Positions 24,150 to 27,692 of a DNA stretch of 27,692 nt are shown here, piece by piece (the first letter of the stretch is position 1; every line of letters starts with the position of its first letter). Below the pieces are notes generated by a model. It was not told the DNA's origin, did not search any database, and saw nothing but the letters and a program-made list of their open reading frames with translations. The translations under genes and the position numbers were made by a program. Source of the stretch: Hungatella sp. UBA4396 (GTDB lineage Bacteria; Bacillota; Clostridia; Lachnospirales; Lachnospiraceae); assembly GCA_002389905.1 (NCBI GenBank), contig DGRE01000048.1, positions 1 through 27,692 on the forward strand, in the 5' to 3' direction.

Positions 24150-24158
24150 AGTATATCA
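24150..24158 (-). promoter_or_regulatory. Extended -10 promoter for the AraC regulator
   Basis: On the - strand TGATATACT forms an extended -10 element 21 bases before the start codon. No clear -35 box is seen. The message would have a short leader of about 13-15 bases holding the AAAGGAG site. Confidence 0.45.
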
Positions 24159-24190
24159 TATTCTTTGAAAAAATGGGAAGAAGAATACGA

Positions 24191-24221
24191 TAGTACAAAT
24201 TAAATAATAAATAGTGCAAAT
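24191..24221 (+). promoter_or_regulatory. Paired operator-like direct repeats, probable AraC binding site
   Basis: TAGTACAAAT (24191-24200) and TAGTGCAAAT (24212-24221) match at 9 of 10 bases in the same orientation and begin exactly 21 bases apart, two helical turns. This is typical of sites bound by one AraC dimer. The second repeat covers the -35 position of the promoter whose -10 box is TATACT at 24242-24247, where no consensus -35 is present, as expected for an activated promoter. Confidence 0.6.
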
Positions 24222-24241
24222 ATCTTTTTGCCCGTATTCAC

Positions 24242-24247
24242 TATACT
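24242..24247 (+). promoter_or_regulatory. -10 box of the amino-sugar operon promoter
   Basis: TATACT, about 31 bases before the nucleotidyltransferase start. The -35 region has no TTGACA-like element and is covered by an operator-like repeat, suggesting activator-dependent transcription. Confidence 0.5.
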
Positions 24248-24277
24248 GAGGATAGTTAAAATCAGGAGGTAACAGCA

Positions 24278-25207
24278 ATGAACAAGAAGCCGGTTCTGGT
24301 AATTATGGCAGCAGGCATGGGAAGCCGCTACGGAGGCTTAAAGCAGATAGACCCTGTAGACGCTTATGGAAATAAGATCATTGATTTTTCTGTCTTCGAT
24401 GCAGTCCGGGCAGGATTTGAAAAGATTGTCTTTATCATTAAAAAGAGCATTGAAAAGGAATTTAAAGAGCAAATCGGATATCGCCTGGCAGACTATGTCC
24501 AGGTGGAATACGTGTACCAGGAGCTTGATGAGCTTCCGGAAGGATATAAGGTTCCCGAAGGAAGGGAAAAACCATGGGGGACAGGTCATGCCATCTTATG
24601 CTGCAAGGATATAATAGACGGACCCTTTGCCGTGATCAATGCAGATGATTATTACGGCAGAAGCGCCTTTTCTTCTATCTATAACCAGTTAAACAGCGTT
24701 TCCGACGGGGAAAAGTACCAGTACACCATGGTTGGTTACCAGCTTTACAACACTCTGACGGAAAACGGCCATGTGGCAAGAGGCGTGTGCACCACAGACG
24801 ATGCCGGAAAGCTTTTGGATATTCACGAGCGGACTAGAATAGAAAAACGCGGAGATCAGGCAGAGTATACGGAAGACGGCGGAAAAACCTGGATTGGCCT
24901 GGGAGAGGGCACCATTGTTTCCATGAATATGTGGGGCTTTACAGGCAGCATTTTAAAAGAGCTTGAGGAACGGTTTGCTGCATTTTTAGACAGGGAGCTT
25001 CCTAAGAATCCCATGAAGTGCGAATACTTCCTTCCATTTGTGGTGGATGAGCTGTTAAAGGAAGATAAGGCAGAGGTTTCCGTGTTAAAAAGCGTGGACC
25101 GCTGGTACGGAGTCACCTATAAGGAAGATAAAGATACAGTCGTAAATGCCATCAAGAAACTGAAAGAAGACGGCCTGTATCCGGAAAGGCTATGGGAGGA
25201 AATGTAA
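24278..25207 (+). CDS. Sugar-phosphate nucleotidyltransferase (second copy, kinase-linked)
   Basis: NTP-transferase-fold enzyme of 309 residues. The signature loop AAGMGSRYGGLKQ (residues 11-23) and the metal-binding NADDYYG (121-127) are intact. KPWGTGHAI and GTIVSMNMWGF are shared with the homologue at 17334-18257. The ATG follows a strong AGGAGG. It is first in a three-gene operon; its stop TAA shares one base with the ATG of the kinase gene, so the two proteins are translationally coupled. Because the kinase is NahK-like and GalE follows, I infer that it converts N-acetylhexosamine 1-phosphate (GlcNAc-1-P or GalNAc-1-P) to the UDP-sugar. It is a different fold from the GalT-type uridylyltransferase that does this in bifidobacteria. 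Function unproven. Confidence 0.85.
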   Translation: MNKKPVLVIMAAGMGSRYGGLKQIDPVDAYGNKIIDFSVFDAVRAGFEKIVFIIKKSIEKEFKEQIGYRLADYVQVEYVYQELDELPEGYKVPEGREKPWGTGHAILCCKDIIDGPFAVINADDYYGRSAFSSIYNQLNSVSDGEKYQYTMVGYQLYNTLTENGHVARGVCTTDDAGKLLDIHERTRIEKRGDQAEYTEDGGKTWIGLGEGTIVSMNMWGFTGSILKELEERFAAFLDRELPKNPMKCEYFLPFVVDELLKEDKAEVSVLKSVDRWYGVTYKEDKDTVVNAIKKLKEDGLYPERLWEEM

Positions 25208-26334
25208 TGGGAGACGCGCAGTGCACAAAGATCAGAGAGGCCATTGGACTTCTGGCCTTTGAAGGAGAGCCGGTTTCCTGGGAACGCTATGGAAGCGGCC
25301 ATATTAATGATACCTTTCGCCTGATCTGCAGGACAGAAGAAAAGGAAAAACACTATATTTTACAGAGAATCAATCACGAGGTATTTAAGGACCCGGTTTC
25401 TCTTATGGGAAATATTGAAGGAGTTACTTTATTTTTAAGGGAACGGATTGAAGCCCAGGGCGGTGACCCGGAGCGGGAAACCTTAAATGTAATCAAGGCA
25501 AAAGACGGAAAAGGTTACTGCCGGGACAGTGAAGGAAATTACTGGAGAGGCTATATCTTTATAGACAAGGCCACCACCTATGACAAGGTGAGGGATCCCC
25601 GGGACTTTTACCAGAGCGGTAAGGCATTTGGACGGTTTAAGGGGTTACTGGCGGAATATCCGGCAGATGAGCTGGCAGAAACCATACCCAATTTCCATAA
25701 CACCCCGGTGCGCTTAGAGACTTTTAAGGAAGCCGTAAAAGCTGATGTCTGCGGACGTGCCCATCTTGTTGAAAAGGAAATAAAATTTATTCTTGACCGG
25801 GAGAAAGAAGCCTCTGTTGTCATGGATATGTTAAAAGATGGAAGGCTTTCTCTCTGCGTTACCCACAATGATACCAAGCTCAATAACATCATGATTGACG
25901 ATGAAACAGGAGAAGCCTTGTGTGTGGTTGATTTAGACACCATTATGCCGGGACTGTCCATCTTTGATTTCGGCGATTCCATCCGCTTCGGAGCCAATAC
26001 GGCAGATGAGGATGAGCCTGATGTGAGCAAGGCATCCTTATCCCTGCCTCTGTTTGAAACTTACACCAGAGGATATATAAAAGGCTGCCGGGGAAGTCTG
26101 ACACCGGAGGAAAAAAGGATGCTTCCCATGGGAGCAAAGCTGATGACCTTTGAGTGCGGTACGCGCTTTTTAACGGATTTCCTTCAGGGAGATACTTATT
26201 TCCATGTCAGCAGGGAAAATCACAATCTGGACCGCGCCAGAACCCAGCTTGCTCTTGTGGCTGACATAGAAAAGAAGTGGAAAGAGATGGAAGAAATCGT
26301 TCTTAAGTGTGATAAAGAAGCCGGGTTCGCTTAA
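25207..26334 (+). CDS. nahK: N-acetylhexosamine 1-kinase homologue (NahK-like)
   Basis: Aminoglycoside-phosphotransferase-fold kinase, 375 residues. In NahK the ATP-dependent reaction makes GlcNAc-1-phosphate or GalNAc-1-phosphate from the free sugar. Similarity to Bifidobacterium longum NahK as I recall it runs along the protein: YGSGHINDTF at the start, YILQRIN, then VTHNDTKLNNIM with the catalytic Asp (D222), VDLDTIMPG with metal-binding Asp residues (242-250), FDFGDSIRFGA and the late MTFECGTRFLTDFLQGD. The ATG at 25207 overlaps the previous stop (TAATG) and follows GGGAGG; an upstream ATG at 25192 would add five residues. galE follows after an 89-base gap. The name is by homology; GlcNAc versus GalNAc preference cannot be read. 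Confidence 0.85.
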   Translation: MGDAQCTKIREAIGLLAFEGEPVSWERYGSGHINDTFRLICRTEEKEKHYILQRINHEVFKDPVSLMGNIEGVTLFLRERIEAQGGDPERETLNVIKAKDGKGYCRDSEGNYWRGYIFIDKATTYDKVRDPRDFYQSGKAFGRFKGLLAEYPADELAETIPNFHNTPVRLETFKEAVKADVCGRAHLVEKEIKFILDREKEASVVMDMLKDGRLSLCVTHNDTKLNNIMIDDETGEALCVVDLDTIMPGLSIFDFGDSIRFGANTADEDEPDVSKASLSLPLFETYTRGYIKGCRGSLTPEEKRMLPMGAKLMTFECGTRFLTDFLQGDTYFHVSRENHNLDRARTQLALVADIEKKWKEMEEIVLKCDKEAGFA

Positions 26335-26423
26335 CTGCCTGCCATACGGCTGATTGATTAAATTCATGTTGCACCTGGGTTTGTCTTAAGGAAATGAAGG
26401 ATGCCTGGGAGAGAGGAGATTAT

Positions 26424-27440
26424 ATGAGAATATTAGTAACCGGAGGCGCCGGATATATCGGCAGCCACACATGCATTGAACTTTTGGAGCAGGGCCATGA
26501 GGTTGTGGTGGTGGATAATCTTTGCAATTCCTCTAAGGTTTCCTTAGAGCGGGTGGAAGCTATTACCGGAAAGACCGTAGCTTTCTATGAGGCGGATCTT
26601 TTAGACCGGGCTGCGCTGGATGAAATATTTGATTATGAAATAATTGACGCTGTCATTCATTTTGCCGGATTAAAGGCTGTAGGAGAATCTGTTTCCAAGC
26701 CCCTGGAATATTATCACAACAATATTACCGGAACCTTGATTCTGTGTGATGTCATGAGAGATCATGGGGTGAAAAACATCATATTCAGTTCCTCTGCCAC
26801 CGTATACGGAGATCCTGCCTTTGTACCCATTACAGAAGAATGCCCCAAGGGAGTCATTACCAATCCTTACGGACAGACAAAAAGCATGTTGGAGCAGATC
26901 CTTACGGACCTTCATACCGCAGATTCTCAGTGGAATGTGACCATTCTTCGCTACTTCAATCCGGTAGGAGCTCATAAGAGCGGCCTCATCGGAGAAGATC
27001 CTGCGGGAATTCCCAATAACCTGACTCCTTACATCACCCAGGTTGCAGTGGGCAAATTAAAGGAAGTGGGAGTATTTGGAGACGATTACGATACTCCTGA
27101 CGGAACCGGTGTCCGGGACTATATTCATGTAGTGGACTTAGCTGGCGGCCATGTAAAGGCCCTTGAAAAAATGACATCCTCAGAGCCTTTGGTCCGGGTT
27201 TACAACCTGGGAACAGGACAGGGATTCAGCGTGCTTCAGATGATCGAAGCCTTTTCAAAGGCATGCGGAAAGTCCATCCCCTACTCCATCAAACCCCGCC
27301 GCCCCGGCGATATTGCAGAGTGCTATGCAGATGCGTCTTTAGCGAAAGCGGAGCTTGGCTGGGAAGCAGAGCGGGGCATTGATGAAATGTGCCAGGATTC
27401 CTGGAGATGGCAGTCTAAAAATCCAAACGGATACAAATAA
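26424..27440 (+). CDS. galE: UDP-glucose/UDP-HexNAc 4-epimerase
   Basis: GalE of the extended short-chain dehydrogenase family, 338 residues, the same length as the Escherichia coli enzyme. NAD-binding GGAGYIGS is at 7-14, and the catalytic triad is S124 (FSSSATVYG), Y149 and K153 (NPYGQTK). At the position of E. coli Tyr299, which closes the sugar pocket, this protein has C300 in RRPGDIAECYAD, as in human GALE. A small residue there lets UDP-GlcNAc and UDP-GalNAc bind, so a bifunctional epimerase is predicted. The ATG at 26424 follows GAGAGGAG; the frame opens ten codons upstream without family support. It is last in the operon, and a hairpin terminator follows. Confidence 0.94.
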   Translation: MRILVTGGAGYIGSHTCIELLEQGHEVVVVDNLCNSSKVSLERVEAITGKTVAFYEADLLDRAALDEIFDYEIIDAVIHFAGLKAVGESVSKPLEYYHNNITGTLILCDVMRDHGVKNIIFSSSATVYGDPAFVPITEECPKGVITNPYGQTKSMLEQILTDLHTADSQWNVTILRYFNPVGAHKSGLIGEDPAGIPNNLTPYITQVAVGKLKEVGVFGDDYDTPDGTGVRDYIHVVDLAGGHVKALEKMTSSEPLVRVYNLGTGQGFSVLQMIEAFSKACGKSIPYSIKPRRPGDIAECYADASLAKAELGWEAERGIDEMCQDSWRWQSKNPNGYK

Positions 27441-27489
27441 AGAAGCCTGAGGGAGACAGAAGCCGACCTCAGGCTTCTGTTTCCCTCAG
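27441..27489. terminator. Bidirectional terminator between galE and a convergent AraC gene
   Basis: Two overlapping hairpins. The larger pairs 27447-27464 with 27472-27489 (18 bp, one G-U, seven-base loop) and is followed on the + strand by TAAGTTTTTA. The other pairs AGAAGCCTGAGG (27441-27452) with CCTCAGGCTTCT (27467-27478). They cannot form together. The last seven codons of the AraC gene lie within the structure. Confidence 0.75.
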
Positions 27490-27692
27490 TAAGTTTTTAT
27501 CAGACAGCTTTTTAATGGAGGTGGCATACTCCGAAGGAGTCATCCCTGTTAAATGTTTGAATTGTCTGGAAAAATAGTGAACCGAAGTGTATCCCAAATG
27601 ATTGGCAATCTGAGTGAAATTAAGCTGCCGGTTCCGAATGAGCTGCTTGGCTGCATCTATTTTCATGCTGGTGACATACTCCCACCACTTAG
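27469..27692 (-). CDS. AraC-family regulator, C-terminal part (cut by window edge)
   Basis: Partial gene: the frame stays open through the right edge, and residues KWWEYVTS precede the internal Met, so the true start lies beyond base 27692. Seen is the last part of the AraC helix-turn-helix domain, including KQLIRNRQLNFTQIANHLGY and SVHYFSRQFKHLTGMTPSEY. Over 58 aligned residues, 47 are identical to the complete regulator at 23221-24129, pointing to a duplication. It converges on galE and shares a hairpin terminator with it. It probably controls a neighbouring sugar gene set lying outside the window. The sensor domain is not visible, so no ligand can be guessed. Confidence 0.85.
   Translation of the reverse strand, partial: KWWEYVTSMKIDAAKQLIRNRQLNFTQIANHLGYTSVHYFSRQFKHLTGMTPSEYATSIKKLSDKNLLRETEA

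Overview
The window looks like chromosomal DNA from an anaerobic Firmicute, most likely a Lachnospiraceae (Clostridium cluster XIVa) member. This is inferred from moderate G+C, strong AGGAGG-type ribosome sites, near-consensus sigma-A promoters, and the protein styles (YhgE/Pip, AtpZ/AtpI-led ATP synthase, AraC regulators). No genus can be fixed from sequence reading alone. Almost everything is on the + strand; only two AraC-type regulators are on the - strand. There are no rRNA or tRNA genes, insertion sequences or CRISPR arrays.

Layout. (1) 24-3455: a MetQ/NlpA-type lipoprotein, a terminator, then a tight cluster of an M20 amidohydrolase, a PPC/DUF296 protein and a nitroreductase. (2) 3476-6892: a promoter, a large YhgE/Pip membrane protein and an overlapping unrecognised membrane-anchored protein. 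(3) 6905-7393: a thioredoxin unit with a perfect consensus promoter and its own terminator. (4) 7521-14823: a complete F1Fo ATP synthase operon (atpZ, atpI, atpB-E-F-H-A-G-D-C) with promoter and terminator. The c subunit carries the residues of a Na+-binding ring. (5) 14850-19183: an aldose-1-epimerase-like protein, a noticeably AT-rich MATE transporter, a sugar-phosphate nucleotidyltransferase, and a hypothetical protein with a 16-residue Pro/Gly/His tandem repeat. (6) 19242-23207: an 825-residue anchored protein ending in a degenerate C39-like domain, then murA. (7) 23221-27692: an AraC regulator divergent from an operon of a second nucleotidyltransferase, an N-acetylhexosamine 1-kinase (NahK) homologue and GalE, followed by a convergent terminator and the 3' end of a second, closely related AraC gene.

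The most interesting part is region 7. NahK would make HexNAc-1-phosphate, the nucleotidyltransferase could make the UDP-sugar, and a GalE with cysteine at the gate position could interconvert UDP-GalNAc and UDP-GlcNAc. This would be a short amino-sugar salvage route under a divergent AraC activator, with two operator-like direct repeats exactly 21 bp apart. A homologous nucleotidyltransferase lies upstream at 17334-18257. Other points of note are a -10 box sitting on the obvious ATG of atpZ, implying a rare start codon; the identical 48-bp repeats; and the degenerate protease-like domain next to murA.
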